Shown one piece after another: positions 11,058 through 24,971 of a DNA stretch of 64,000 nucleotides; position 1 is the first letter of the stretch, and each line of letters starts with the position of its first letter. The position numbers and the translations under genes were made by a program. A model generated the notes under the pieces. The model ran no database searches. It was not told the origin of the DNA and saw only the letters and a program-made list of their open reading frames with translations. Source of the DNA: Amphimedon queenslandica (Eukaryota; Porifera; Demospongiae; Haplosclerida; Niphatidae); assembly GCF_000090795.2 (NCBI RefSeq), contig NW_003546384.1, positions 5,827 to 69,826 on the forward strand, given 5' to 3'.

Positions 11058-12574
11058 GCTTTTACTAGTTTATGGTCATAGTGTGTGGGTGCATCAAAGG
11101 CACCAGCCCAAGGCCAAGTGAAGAAGAGCCTAAAGGGAACCAAAAGCTGCATGATAATTTTGTATTTTAATAGAGAGAGAACAAGAGAGAGAGCTAAGTT
11201 ATACTGTATAAATGAGACTGAGAAATGCTCTTGACCTAATGTGAATAGCTACACATAATTGTATGGGTATTTTGTATTAATACTGTGTAATATTATCACA
11301 TGCACATTGCATTGAGATAAAGGATATACTGTATACTCTGTGTCATAAAAGACATATCCTATTGTTAATGGTCACAGTCCATTGTACCCTCAACTGAAGG
11401 TTATTGTGTAGATCATAGCCGGCAATATTCTTAGAGGGTCGTCATTATTCGAATTACCAGCAAAGAGTTTACATACAATAAATGATTAGTGGATAATGGA
11501 GCAACAAAGAACTCATTGATGCATTAGCTAGTAAATATTTAATAATTAAAACCCACAGACACACACAGACTGTGTACTGAACCAATTAGGCAGAGCCCAA
11601 TGAAAGCAAACCTTTTTTGAGATACAAATTGGCTCACTCAAGCTTGTTTGCTTGGCTAGGATTTAATTTGAACCTGTTTTTTAACAGCTTCTTTGAATGT
11701 ATTATATTATTGCAGCTGTATTTCTCTGTGCATGTTCTTATACAGAGACTAAATGTCTAAACCTCACTTGATTAGTATTATTATAAGCAGGTGTCATTTA
11801 TGGGTTAGGTTCTCTGTTTGGCCTACGCCAGTGAGTCTCAGTCTAGGCTGTTGGACCAGCTGTTTGGGTTGATGTGTCTTCGGTCCCCGACAGTTCATTG
11901 TCATTCGAAGGATAAACAGAATCAGCGGCTAATGGATGTTGTCTCAATTAAACGAGGCTACGTGTGTTGATGGAAGGGTTGTTGATGGAGTTGCCTTGGT
12001 GATGCTTTGCATGTCTGCTATTCTCTATATGATAATAATAATAATAATAATGATAATAATAATAATAATAACAAGTAGATATGTCATTAGCATAATTATT
12101 ATTAAATTGCAAAGTTAAAAAATATCTGCAATAAATTTAGTATGATTATGTAATAATACTCATTTATAACAAGTTGTATGACTACACTGACTACACTTGT
12201 ACTAATTCTTGATAATTTGTACCAGTACTATACATCATGCTTGTCTCTGTATTAAGTGTCGTCATATAATTCTATATCATAATTTAATATTACTTGTACT
12301 ATCAGCTAATAGCAGGATATTGTATTAGCTTTTAGGGAAGACCCTTGTCGTAATTATTAACTATCGTTGTAATTATTATTAATCATCCCACCATACAATC
12401 TGTATGCATATAAAGACACCTCTGTAATAAGGACATTCTCAACTGCTACTAATATAATATAAAACTATATATAATATAGATTCATATACTAAAAGAATGT
12501 ATACTGCCATTTGGTGTATTGGTACAGACATACAAATTGAGTTGCTTTAACAGTGGAGGCTTCACTCAATAATA

Positions 12575-12704
12575 CAGAAATACCTTGTAAATGAGGACAC
12601 TTTTGTATTGAGGGAAAGCAGCGCAGTCTTGGCGCTGCTTGGAATAAAGGGTCTTTGTTGAGGCCGTGCGGTCTAAATGGTGTCCGGAATAGGTAGGTTT
12701 CAGT
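12575..12704. mobile_element. MITE of the 'GGACAC' family with internal hairpin
   Basis: Left end CAGAAATACCTTGTAAATGA.GGACAC and right end (reverse complement) CTGAAACCTACCTATTCCGGACAC form imperfect terminal inverted repeats. An internal perfect stem AAGCAGCGC / GCGCTGCTT with a 7-base loop lies at about 12617-12641. No coding capacity. Confidence 0.5.
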
Positions 12705-12845
12705 GTCAATAGTTTATTGTTGCGGGTTTTTGTTCTGGGTTGTGATGCGAGGACGCGTGGATATGCTGTCACAATGAATAACTAATGGCTCATAATTACA
12801 CTGACAATATCAGAGAATCCGTATTGATAATACAGTATATGCACA

Positions 12846-13390
12846 TATTGCATCAACACATTTATTTCTATTTTAAGTCTTAAGTACTTACATCGGAAAA
12901 TGTAATAATAATTGTAAATTCTCTCCTAGCCATTTTTGACGAAATTTGGCCAGAGACCCTGTACTATAGTACAGGGACTTTGGCCCAACTTTGGAGCAAG
13001 TTTAAAGATTCGTAAAAATCCAATTTTGATCAGAATCAGTTCAAACTTTTTACATAACATAAGAACATGTATATGTATCAGAAAACATTATAAAAATGGA
13101 GAATTCCCTCCTTTTCATTTTTGGCAAAATTTGGCCAAAATCCCTGTACTATAGTACAGGTACTTCGGCCCGATTTTTGAGTAACTTTAAAAATTCGTAA
13201 AAAATCCAATTTTGATCGGAATCAGTTTGAACTTTTTACATAACATAAGAACATGTATATGTATCAGAAAACATTATAAAAATGAAGAATTCTCTCCTTT
13301 TCAATTTTGGCAAAATTTGGTCCCAGACCACGGACTATAGTACAGGGACTTTGGCCCAATTTTGAAGCAACTTTAAAGTAATTTTTTAAA
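12846..13390 (+). repeat. Three tandem copies of the palindrome-bearing satellite family
   Basis: The core 'ctatagtaca' recurs near 12965, 13150 and 13335, a spacing of about 183-185 bases. Units read 'aaatccaattttgatcgg', 'aacataagaacatgtatatg' and 'ttggcaaaatttggcc', related to but distinct from the 177-bp array in the TMEM14 intron. Confidence 0.85.
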
Positions 13391-15412
13391 ATATTACCAC
13401 TCCAAATTTTCTGGCCATACGATATATGTTTACTAATGTGTAGTAGCTGTTGGTTTGGTGGTCTATTTGATAATTATATTGAATTAATCAAGTGGGCGGG
13501 TTATTTGATATGCCTACATTCCAGTGGTACATGTTACACGCACGAGAAATGTTTATTTATTTTTTAATATTACATTAATGCTATGTCTTATACCTAGCTC
13601 TCTCTCTCTCTCTCTCTCGTAAACAAAATAATGAGAAAATATTTACTCGTAGTAAAGTTGCAATGTCTTCTGAAACAAAAAACACATACAACCCACAACC
13701 TTAGCATCACACTTAATAAAATACACTAGCACATGCTGCACATTCATAATCTCCTAGCTTTAACATACAACCCCCCTACATCACTCAGCTTAACACACAG
13801 CTAACATTACATTACATTATGCACACTATCCTCCATAAGATCCTTATGCTAGTATAAAGTTGTTTACTGCTAAAATCTCCATCATATGATGTTATTCTTA
13901 TATACATGCATGTGTAATACTAGAGCAGAACCACTCACACTGTTTACTATGCAGGAATGTCAGTTTCTATGGCATAACATATGCCAGTAATTACACTAAT
14001 ATGACACAAAGCCTTCGTTAACTTCATTTGCTGATAGAGACCCCACATGTGCTTCATCCTGTGTATCAGTACAAGCTAGTGGTCACCATTATACGTACTA
14101 TAATATTATTTTATCTCTTCTTTAAGTTATTTTTATAGCTTTGTATGATCACCCTCTCTTGCCTTCTTTCTCTCTCTCTCTCTCTCTTTGTCTCTAATTG
14201 TTTGTTGTTTACATGTTAATTGTCCTGTTTTGCTTTGTATACAAATGTTAATAAAAGTGTAGTTGGTTGTGACTACAATTATCTCAATATGAGATTACTT
14301 AAACCGGCCCTCTATGACTGTATGCATTCCATAATAATTAATACAAAGATATATTAGCTCAGCATTAATAGTACGCGTATATGCATTCTTAGTATTACCA
14401 TACTGTCCTAGCTGTCCTAGCAATATAGCTAAATGTTTGAAAAGAGACAATCAGAAGTTCAAATTTTCAAAAGAGCAGCTGGGATAGCCCACACGTGCTA
14501 ACCACTTACTCCTACCCGTTCCTGTCAGCTCAGGAACAGGGAGTGATCACACTTGATAATTGTCATTCAGAACTCTAGCCTGGTTTAGACTAGTGGTTAT
14601 AATTCAAAACTCAAACCATTCGAGCGTTCAATGTCTGTTTACTTTAGTGGTTGGTTCAGAGGCACAATGAGAGGCTGAGGGTTTTGTCCTTGAGGTGTCC
14701 ATTCATTGCCATGGCAACATTATCGTGGTTTTATATTTGGAGAAACCACTAGAATGAGGTAGTAAGAAAGAGAGAGGGTGAGGGGGAGAGAGAGAGAGAG
14801 AGAGAATTACTAGATTAAAGTGACACGAAGAAGAGATGGTAAGGGAAAGATAGGGTGGGTAGTGGATAAGGTAAAGGTGTGGCGCATTATTATCCACAAT
14901 ATCATACAAATATTTCATATAACGTGGACATCTGTGCATGTACATACCTTGTGGGATAAGTTGATAATCAAAAGATTAGGTCTCCAGCAGTTATACTATA
15001 TTACATGTGTGGCATTTTTACTACGAATTTACTTATTGGAGGATAACTGAGGGACATACAGGTAATTTATCTCCTCTATAATGCATTGGCTACTATTGCA
15101 TGTACTTTATCTTTATATTTTTGAGCTATATACTTGTCATAATATATTTCCATGACGTCATTTTACGCCTGCAGAATCAACTACCAGAAATTAATTTTGA
15201 TTCTGATGAGCACTGCATAATATCTATTGTGTCATCATTGCCTTATTTTAACTCGAGGGCAAAACATGATTGCACTGGCCTCCATTAGCACCCCTTTGTG
15301 CCCAATAGCCACTTTTGAGGTTGCTAATTTCTAGTAGGAACAGATCTGAAAGGCAGTAGGAAGTGGTGGTTACGTGGGCGTATGGGCAGGTGAGCCCCAC
15401 CCCTGTGACTAT

Positions 15413-15420
15413 TATAAAAG
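15413..15420 (+). promoter_or_regulatory. TATA box of the SoxC-like gene
   Basis: TATAAAAG lies 180 bases before the ATG, downstream of a CACCCC-like motif. A start near 15445 would give a 5' leader of about 155 bases. Confidence 0.6.
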
Positions 15421-15600
15421 ACCACGTTGGTCTCATGAGTGGACCATCAGATGATCAAGAGAGCTTTTTTGCAAGAAAATACAAGTTTTAATTGATCCAC
15501 TGGTTCTTCCAGCTTTCAGCATATCTGAGAGATTTAGTCTCCGAGACTTGTCTAGTTGTTTTAGTCCTCTTAGCTCCTGTTCAAATTTAAACTGCTCAAG

Positions 15601-16803
15601 ATGAGTGCAGGTGATTTGCAATACACAGTGATACTGCAACAGGCACCTTCTCCCTCCTGTTCCTCTCTATCCTCCCCGTCTTCTCCCTACCAAAGCAATC
15701 TACTGGACGTCTGCGATGTGGGTACAGCGACTCATGTCCATCACAATGGAGGCTCCCGAGGTGGTGGAAATGGCGGGAGTGCTGGAAAGAAAGAGCACAT
15801 CAAGAGACCCATGAACGCATTTATGGTCTGGGCACAGCTGGAAAGGAGAAAGATGACTACAGAGTTCCCTGACATGCATAATGCAGAAATCTCCCGGCGA
15901 CTCGGTAAACTCTGGCGGCTCCTGAGTGATCGCGAGAAGCAGCCTTACATAGAGGAGTCTGAAAGGCTCAGGATCCAGCACATGAAGCAGTACCCGGACT
16001 ACAAATACAGGCCGAGGAAGAAAGGAGGCAAAAAGCCCAAGCCTGTCTCCAACACTAGCTACCTTGGTGGGAATGATAGCGGTTCCGAGGAGTATTACCC
16101 CACCACGATGCCAACAAGTAGCAGTAATTCCTGCTCATGCGGTGCTGGAATTCGTCGAGCTCCCGTCCCAACCTGTTCCATCGCAGTTCAGTGCTCGATG
16201 GAGCTAGGTGAACATGTCATAGAGAGAGAGCCATCATCTCCCAAGCAGACAGCTGAGATATCCATCCAAGTAGGAAATGGATCTGCTCACCTTCAGCAAA
16301 ACAGGAGGAGATCCTTCTCGTCTTTTGCCGGTGACAAACGTCCTCGTGACCTCTCCCTCTCCTGTCCCCCCATCAAGAAAAGAGCCCTCATCCCAGTCTC
16401 CTCTCCCCCCGAGGTATTGCCGACGTCTCTCGACGATATCTTCCCTCCCTCTCCCCCCTCGTCCGATTCATCTCCAATCTCCCATCAGCATCGCGAAGAC
16501 ACACTCCCCACTTTACATTTTGAGGAATTTATGGACCCCCTCATGCCTTATGATCCCTCCGCCGTTGATCTTGCTTTGAGCGGGAGCTCGTCAGCTCTCT
16601 CCTCCTCAACAGCTGCTAGTAATGTCCTCTCTCTTAACACATTCCCCCTCCAGTCATCCGCAGCAACGAGCATTTTCTCGCCATTTAACATAGATAGCTG
16701 TTCAACTTTTGATTTCCCTGAGCTCCCGAGTGACTTTGCCGATATCTTTGCTCAGAACGCAAGCGAGTTTGACACTAGTATTACGACACTTCTGTCTACT
16801 TGA
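15601..16803 (+). CDS. SOXC: SoxC-like HMG-box transcription factor
   Basis: A single exon of 400 residues. Residues about 66-142 form a Sox HMG box: [33 protein letters not shown] and [11 protein letters not shown]. It bends DNA at ACAAT-type sites in the nucleus. The 'PDMHNAEIS' and 'KYRPRKK' text matches group C and B boxes. The C-terminus ([12 protein letters not shown]...TSITTLL) resembles the short acidic/hydrophobic activation helix that ends Sox4/Sox11, so SoxC is favoured over SoxB. Between them lies Ser/Pro-rich, low-complexity sequence with a basic KRPRD / KKRALIP stretch. The gene has no introns, unlike its neighbours, and codons are more GC-rich. An ATTAAA at 16894-16899 may be the poly(A) signal. 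The flanks are gene-poor on both sides, as is common for developmental regulators. Confidence 0.88.
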   Translation: MSAGDLQYTVILQQAPSPSCSSLSSPSSPYQSNLLDVCDVGTATHVHHNGGSRGGGNGGSAGKKEHIKRPMNAFMVWAQLERRKMTTEFPDMHNAEISRRLGKLWRLLSDREKQPYIEESERLRIQHMKQYPDYKYRPRKKGGKKPKPVSNTSYLGGNDSGSEEYYPTTMPTSSSNSCSCGAGIRRAPVPTCSIAVQCSMELGEHVIEREPSSPKQTAEISIQVGNGSAHLQQNRRRSFSSFAGDKRPRDLSLSCPPIKKRALIPVSSPPEVLPTSLDDIFPPSPPSSDSSPISHQHREDTLPTLHFEEFMDPLMPYDPSAVDLALSGSSSALSSSTAASNVLSLNTFPLQSSAATSIFSPFNIDSCSTFDFPELPSDFADIFAQNASEFDTSITTLLST

Positions 16804-18816
16804 GTGCCTTTGTTGGGGATTAGAGAAGACCACATCAACCAGTTATACATGTAAATTAGTCTTTGTATTATTATTATATTATATATAATTGTTATTAAAA
16901 TTATAGTCCCTGTCTCTCTGTTTCTCTCTCTCTCTTCCCTCTTGTCTTAATTCTGTTTAACTGTTTCCTCTTCCTTTCTTTCTCTCTCTCTCTCTCTTGC
17001 TCTGTTTCCCCCCCTCTCTCTCTCTCTCATGTTTATTATCACTTCTGTTTTTATAGCACTAATGCTTCCACTAATGTTTTTGGAAGGACAATTAAAAATC
17101 ATATTTTTTGCACACAATTATAATTATTAAATCTATAGGAGAACGATTTTTCTCCTTTGTTTTTGCTGTTTTTTTTTTGAATTCTATTCATGCACTGAAT
17201 ATATTTCTTTCTGTCACTGGTAAAACTCTGATTGATCCAATATTGTTTAATAATAATAATATTAATTGAAATTAAAAACTTGCAAACAAGCGAAAATGAA
17301 AAGCACTCGACTATTTGCAGGAAATCTTAAGAACACAGAAAGCCGTGTATCTATAAGCAATAGTTGTAAACAGCATTTGCTTACATCTGCTATTTAAATA
17401 AACACTCAAACATACTAAAAGACACAATAAAAGAGAAATCAAGTGTACATTGCTTGGGACAGAGACAGAAAATTGGAGGAATTCATCTTATAATGTTTTT
17501 GTGATGTACACATGTACATTGCTACAGACCCAGTATGTGGTTTCCAATATGGATGTATTGATACTGCAGGGTAAACTCACTGGTTATACAGCCTGTGTGA
17601 AACTAGGACATCAAAGGTTGAGATAATAACCTTGAGCCTCAGCTGATGTATGGAGTGGTATGTGCTGCATATTAATGGCTGCCGGTTTATATACAGTATC
17701 TTATGTACATGGTGTGTCATGAATGTACTTATGTACTTGGTGCTTTTTCCTGTTCCTTCCATTTCTCTTTTTCCTCTTTCTAAGTTCCTCTCGTGCTCTC
17801 CCCCTCCCCCCTCTCTCTCCCCCCTCTCTCTCTCTTCTCTCCCCCCCTCTCTCTCTCTCTTCCATTCACTTCATCATCAGTCACTGTCAGTCATTATATT
17901 ATGTTCTGATATTATAGTACATAGTACAATGGACTATACTATACTCACCATACATACACACTTACATACACTTGAATGGTTTCAGAATTGCAGAGGTTTC
18001 ATGGCAGACACCACCAGATCCAGTAGAATGCTGACTCTGCCCAGGACCTATCAATACAATAGTAATGGACACCACCCTTTGGTATGATAATGGAAGATTA
18101 TACCAGACAGAGGCAACTCAGCACTACATGTGTACATGTATTATGATTGATGTATTAAGATATGTACAGAATAATGTATAAAGTGGTACATGATACAAGA
18201 GGGTAAACTGTATACATGTACATGTACATATATTAATATGTAAATTATGCTGTAAGATGTGGCAGGTGTGAATTTGAACATAGGGTAGCCTAGGGAACGG
18301 TATCTTCTACGCCCATTAGTCTTCTATAGGTTGCTATGACTACTCTTCAATGGAGAGTGGGCAAAGCTCGTTAATGGCTCTTAGCTGTTGAAAGAGTTTG
18401 TTGTGAAAGACTGAAAGGGGACCAATTAGTAGCAAGGAACTGATCCATTTGTGTGCATTGGTAAGAAATTAATAAAATAATACTGCAATCTTCCTGTCTA
18501 TACATGAACATACACACACACACACACACATACATTATACACATAGGTACATACATCCTTACACTGTACAATACTGCGTGTATCCATCATCCATGGTTTA
18601 TAGTGAAGCATAAAAGTGGATACACTACTACATGATAAACCTCAGACTTGGGTGACAAAAGCTGCCCTAACTATGCTGCCTTCAGTTACGTACACGTGTA
18701 CATTATTATTTAATGTCTATGTGTGTGTGTGTGTGTTATATTATTGTACATGGTCATAGTAACAGTGAGAAATGCCAAGAGTACTACAATAGAATATCAT
18801 TGGGTCAATACAGCTG

Positions 18817-18872
18817 AAAGGAGAGGAGAGAGAGAGGGAGAGAGGGAGAGAGAGGGAGAGAAAGAGAGAGGG

Positions 18873-18937
<65 letters not shown>

Positions 18938-18946
18938 AAGAGGGTC
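18817..18946. repeat. GA microsatellite
   Basis: About 130 bases of GAGA with scattered GGGA interruptions. Long open frames across it in several phases are artefacts of the two-base period. Confidence 0.95.
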
Positions 18947-21900
18947 TATAGCATGTGCTGCTCATGTGATGGGGAGAGAGGGAGAGAGAGTAGTCTATGG
19001 TTATTTTAAACAGATGAAGCTCCCTCCTCCTCTGGGGAAACATGATGCTATTGATTTCCTGCTAACCATCACATGCTATAAAAACAAATAACACTGAACT
19101 AATAGCCTACTGTGGACATCTTGACTGAAGGGAGAATAAGTAATTAATGTCCATGCATCTGAGAAGGGAAATATGAAGTACATTATTATGGATGTATATG
19201 TATACTAAAAGAAGTTAGGAGGAACCAGGTCCATGCAGGTATAAATACTACATAAAAGGAAAGAGAGAGTAACAATACGAACAAGTGAGAATTAATGAAA
19301 GTGTGTACATGTACATGTAGCATCTATGACTGTGCATATCTGTATAAGAAGAGGGATAGGGCTCGTCAGTATAGCAGAATAGGAATTAAAATCTTCCTGC
19401 TGTGTCTAAACACGAAGCAAAGAGAAACAGGCCAGCAGACAGGCACCTCTTAATCTCGTTACCAAGCTCCAGCTAGTCTGCTACATTGAAGAGTGCTAAT
19501 CAGGCAAGAGACACTGGTGACATCTGCTCATGAGCCAAAAGATATACACAAATCCAAGAGAGCATTGAGGTCCCTACTGTGTTGATAATATTCTGATACT
19601 TATAAGGATGCAAAAATACTCTATAGTCCCTAGTACAATACTATACTGGTTGTTGGTTATTGTTTTTTTCCGTCATAAAGATCAAAAGAGTGTGACTATA
19701 TAGTAAGCATACTGTTGTAAAGTCTCTCGATATTCACAAAAATAGTAGCCTCTCTCCCTCTCTCTTCTCTTCCTCTTTACTGCACATCATAATGTGATAG
19801 CATATGTTCCAGTAACTTACATCTTTCCATGTTGATAATGAGTGTCCATTACATTTGTTTAATATGATACCAAAAGGGAGTGCAATTAGAGCCATTAGGT
19901 CCAATACAGCCTTATTGATGTAGCAGTTAAAGTAATTGGTACAATTAATGTCAACGCAAAGTACATATATATTATGAATGAGTGTATACTGCATACAAGA
20001 CATGGTCATACTATTAAAAGTGTATCTGTAGCTTGCAGGTATTATTATGTAATAACTCCACTTTATTATAGCATATTATAATATAATCCTATCATCATAT
20101 CGACTACTACTTCTCACAAAGTCAGACAGTTGCTAAAGGTTACCACGACGTCTCCAATAGCAACCACCATTAGACGACACTCACTCCCACGGGCCCCAGC
20201 GTTGGCTCATATTCATTGAAAGACGGCGACCAATCGAATGAGAGGACAACAACGAAATGTTTTGGCTTGCCACAGGGTTATAGTCCATGCATAGTGTCTG
20301 GATAACAGGTAACACGTGTATTAAACTACCGCTGTTGGTTCTTATTTATCATTATTATTATTATTATTATGCTCTGATGGTGAGAATCAGTAATGAGGAG
20401 TAATGTCTGACGCTTTCAACTCCTTCAGAGAGTTTGACAAACTTTAAGTTTCCAGGCTTTTTTCCAAAAAAATTGCACTCCAAATTTTTATCACATTCAT
20501 ATAAAATACGAGCCAATTTCTTTTATAATAATTTTTCGGTCAAAAACTATGTTACCAAAATGACTATATAGTATGTACCAGGTAAAGTAGAGTGTTTATT
20601 TTAAATGAGATGTGTTTTACGTGGACGTCACACAGGGCCTTATCAAAAACACTGATTACTTGTAGCGTAACATGAACTGGCATTTGTACATGTATAACAA
20701 CATTAAACATTTCATTTCAAATTTTACTAAACCTCCATACATACATACATACAGACATTTTGATAAAGAGAGAGAGAGAGAGAGAAATAAAACAACATAC
20801 TAATACTGTAGCCAATAAGAATTAAATAAAAACACAGGATTTAATTAGAAGCCAGAGAGAGTGAGAGAGGGTATACATGAAATTACATAATTACCTTTTA
20901 TTAATTACTAGGACAACCAACAATGGACCCACCCATCTAGTTACAGCCTTGTTTATAGGACTTTACTTTACTTCAGTGCTTTATACACAGTCACAAATTA
21001 CAATTACTATTACACGTACATGTATACATTATAGCCGATTCAGTTGAGATATAAATTGATATACTTACCGAATTGACTAACTCTCAATGTTACTAGCCTC
21101 CATTGGAATCCAGTGAATGAATAGCTACTGCCACACTAACTGTCTCTGAAGGGCCACCGTGACCACTTAACTTAATTGCTATCAACAACATCTGTTTATT
21201 TTGTTGTTTATTGACTTTATTGCAAAAGAAAACACCAGGTTGCATGGATTAGTAGCTGCTCTTATAAAAATAAAACATAAGGATGTATAATATATATGCC
21301 CCAATTGGTACTATCATTACACAAAATTGACTTTTGAAAGCCACTATTAGGAATAAAGAGGTTTAAAACTCTACTACATTATAAAAATAATACACACACA
21401 CTATGTTAACATAATTACACTTCACATTATAAAATAAATGTATTACACTCTTATACTAGTATAGCCATGTTTTCACTGGGCTGCATGTTTTGGTTAGAAA
21501 TTTCGAGTAACAACAAAATTGACATGCCTCTCGACATAATTTGTCCAATTACCCGTACAGCTAGAGACCGCATGTTTCATAATGTGATCAGGATTATGCT
21601 ATGGGTATGGAATGACATGCACAAACAAAATGATTATTAAAGATACACATATGTACATGGAGGGTATACATTGTGAGAGTGAGTCATTCATATCCAGTGA
21701 TGTCATGCTTTATCAAAATGACTGGATGAGATGATCCTTCTCTTATGTATACTACCACTTCCACTATAATAAAAGCTTACAGGCTATATATTGATATATA
21801 AATGTTAATACACGCCGTGTTCTTTCTTTTCTATTATAGGTGGCGATTGCTTGTTTGTGTGTGTGGGGAAATCGAGATAAGAGAAATGTCAGTATATCAT

Positions 21901-22116
21901 AATGGATGATTAATAATAACAATGGATAGAGAAGAAACACACAACAAGAGTTACTGGGCAGTTGTAGAATACACAAACGCATTTCCAGTGGTGACAAAAA
22001 TAAACAAACAACAAATGAGAAGAAACACAGCCTCGCCTAAACCAGAGAACAATAATAATACAAAATGAATTGTGTACGTGATTAAACGTATCATATAAAT
22101 AGAATGTATATATGTA

Positions 22117-22290
22117 CAGTGTAGCCTCTATATAATGGACACTTTGGTACAAGAAAGTTTGTCCTTTATACAGAGGTGTCCTTTATCTGGAGGTTATTTA
22201 TACAGTAAGGAATGTAATTGGTACACTAGGTGCTGTCCGTTAAATGGAGGTGTACGCTATAGAGAGTGTCCATTAAGAGAGGCTATACTG
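22117..22290. mobile_element. Well-preserved MITE, TA target site, Tc1/pogo-like ends
   Basis: The element is 174 bases long. Left end CAGTGTAGCCTCTATATAAT.GGACAC; right end (reverse complement) CAGTATAGCCTCTCTTAAT.GGACAC. It is flanked by TA on both sides (22115-22116 and 22291-22292), as for Tc1/mariner/pogo insertions. 'CAGTgnAaCCTCnnTataAnGGAC'-type ends are typical of the pogo/Fot group; that assignment is inference. No coding sequence. Confidence 0.75.
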
Positions 22291-22689
22291 TATAGCATAA
22301 GGAAGAGGAGAGACTGAGATAAAATGGACACACATCATAAGGTTTTGATATCTTACTCTCTCTCTCTCTTTCCTTCCCAATTTCTCACAAACCTCAACAG
22401 GTCTATAGCCAGACAGCAACAGTAAGGATTCAACTTGGCAGTAACATGAAACCTCCACTACAGCCTCCCATCAAATGCACACACACACACACACACTCAC
22501 AAACTAATAATATACATACAGTATAGTATGGATGGGCACATCTGCAGACAGAGAGTTAGTCTAATTCTCATGAAGGCATACACCTATTGACCTCAGTCAG
22601 ACACCATAGCTTGATTAAAGGAATTAGGAGGGAGAGGAAGAGAGGGAGGGGAGAGGGGTAGAGAACAAAGACTGAATATACTTATGAAG

Positions 22690-22885
22690 GAAGATTTAAA
22701 GATTCGTAAAAATCCAATTTTAATCGGAATCAGCTCAAACTTCTTTGCAGGGCATAAGTACATGTATATATATCGAAAAACGTAATAAAATTGAGAAATT
22801 TCCTCCTTTTCAATTTTTGTGAAATTTGGCCAAAATCCCTGTACTATAGTACAGGGACTTTGGTCTGATTTTGGAGAAACTTTAA
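22690..22885 (+). repeat. Single copy of the palindrome-bearing satellite family
   Basis: One unit with 'aaaaatccaattttaatcgg', 'gtacatgtatatatatcg' and the full palindrome CCCTGTACTATAGTACAGGG at about 22838-22857. Confidence 0.85.
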
Positions 22886-23305
22886 CTGAAACAAAAGGAG
22901 TTATATAGCCAACAGAAAAAAACAATCAGCTCTTGATAAAACAAACAGTGTCGTCATTCAATTACCATAAAATAACATAATTATGCAATAAGAGACAAGA
23001 GATGTACATGTACAAGTATCTCACCATATAAGGTAGCCATGGCGATGTTTGTTTGAGGGTGTGGTTTGTATAACAGTGATAATGGTGATAATGATAAAAT
23101 TCTTTCAAAAGGTAAAACATAATAAAATTTCATACCTCAAAAACATGCAAATATAATACTGAGATCTATAATAAGTCCAGCAATCATAAATAATTAATGA
23201 CGATAATAATAATAATAGCAATAATAATAATAATAATAAGAATAATACCAATAAAATGTCTCTCATTTCAAAATGTTACTACCAACTAATAAATAAATTT
23301 AATTC

Positions 23306-23353
<48 letters not shown>
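23306..23353. repeat. TAA trinucleotide microsatellite
   Basis: Pure (TAA)n run of about 48 bases. Confidence 0.95.
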
Positions 23354-23356
<3 letters not shown>

Positions 23357-23837
23357 CAATCAGTGAGGCGGTGGCTTTGAGAGGGAGAAAGCATAAATAT
23401 TGTAATGGCAGCATAACTCATAAACCTGGTGACAAGGAAAAGAGGGGAGAGAGAGAGAGAGAGAGAGAGAGGAGTAGAAAGTGAGCTAATTTTATCACTC
23501 ACAAAAATTAAATGACAAACTACATATACATGTACATTATCCTAAACAGCAGTGCATAGTTTTAAAACCTTCCATTCCAGTAAAATACACATGAATTTTA
23601 TAGCACATATTAGATCATACATATGTACCATCATGTGTGTATAGTAGAGTACATGGTTCTGGCAATGAGAGAGAGAGAGGGGGAGAGAGCAGTCAATACA
23701 CAACAGTATATAGTGAAGGAATCCAGTCAAAATGCAATAAGTGTACTATCAACAATTTATATAATAAAAGGATATACATGTACACTCTCTCTCTTAATAA
23801 TGTAGTACATAGAGAGTAGTGAAGAAGAGAGAGAGAG

Positions 23838-23880
<43 letters not shown>

Positions 23881-23970
23881 GAGGGAGAGAAGTAGAAACT
23901 TAATTAATAATGATACATCCTTTTTAAAACTCAATAACACTTCTTATTGAATAATGTCAGACACATTAGC

Positions 23971-24939
23971 TTAATCACCAATCACAAAACACAACATTTC
24001 CTTCTTCTGACCAAGACAGACCCATTTCTCCTGAAATTGACAAGAAGAGATGATGCCATAGCTAAACTATACAGTGATGACAGATGACTGTGAGGCAGGA
24101 GGGAGGGCCTTAGGAAGTATCATTATATCATGACAGCTAGTGGATAAACATCATAGGCTCACGTCTTATCTACCTGGGAGATGAATTTCAAAAGAATCCA
24201 TCAAAGCAGTAGCTTATCAAAATTTTGAGATCACCCAGTGCTATTTCCAGAAATAATAGATAATACGATAATAGCCAATAGCGAGTAAAAGGTGCTATGC
24301 AAGAAATAATTAATGTCCCCATACAGTTTTCATAATATCACAAGTACATGTAACAGTAAAAAATAAATAAAAATGTAGTAAACGTTATCCTTCTTTTCCT
24401 GCTCCTAAACTACACCTTAGTCTTGGTCTCTTGGAATAGTAAAAAGTAACATTGACATTGTACTCTCTCTCTCCTTCTTTTCATCTCAAATTTCAATCCT
24501 TTTCTCCCTCCCCCTTTCTTAACAAGCCCAACATGTACACGTGTACATGTACATGTAGACGTACGTTAAAATGGACCTAATCAATCCCAGGGTTTGCTAT
24601 CCTACAGCTCCTATATAAACGATGAAGGGATACACAAAAACAGGAGCAGGCCATAATAACTCATCACCACTTCCTTATAACAAGAGTAAAAACTAACAGT
24701 CTTTTACACCTGGGACGTACATGTACATGTACATGTACACCTAATACACTACCATATTAATGTACATGTACATGTACATGCATGTGTTCAGCATGTGCAT
24801 GTACATATTTCTCTTTAATCCATTCCTGATAGTATTGGAATGGTCAGGCTTTACAAACTAATCAGAGACCAAATGAAATCCTTCACAAGCCTCCCATTGG
24901 CAATAACAAAGTCTACAAAAAGTATCAGCCAAACCTCAC

Positions 24940-24971
<32 letters not shown>

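Larger units (their letters stand above)
7097..15412. other. Gene-poor interval between TMEM14 and SoxC
   Basis: I see no exon with coding character and matching splice sites on either strand. The interval holds ATT/TAA runs (about 7170-7225, 12030-12070), CT runs (7880-7960, 13595-13620, 14165-14190), a GA run (10118-10212), ACATGT-type palindromic runs (7739-7765, 9645-9702), two degenerate inverted-repeat elements, satellite copies at 12846-13390 and a perfect hairpin near 11035. The less AT-rich stretch 10400-10830 could be regulatory DNA for SoxC, but nothing in it is diagnostic. Confidence 0.6.
16900..23970. other. Gene-poor interval downstream of SoxC
   Basis: No supported gene on either strand. 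It contains CT/GA microsatellites (16917-17030, 17795-17860, 18817-18946, 23440-23470, 23826-23878), a TAA run (23306-23353), AC runs (18505-18530, 22475-22497), ACATGT runs (18210-18230, 19305-19318), a well-preserved MITE at 22117 and one satellite copy at 22690-22885. A less AT-rich patch at 20130-20330 could be a promoter or enhancer, but no exon follows it that I can support. Confidence 0.6.

Noticed and set aside
17650-19091. Several open frames of Leu/Ser/Pro or Arg/Glu repeats
   Set aside because: Products of CT/GA microsatellites, open in several frames at once.
24417-24463. Alternative EPT1 last exon ending FTIPRDQD, resembling the 'CFTIP' end of choline enzymes
   Set aside because: The sequence before it on the minus strand is purine-rich, a very poor acceptor; the 23971-24030 exon has a proper pyrimidine tract.
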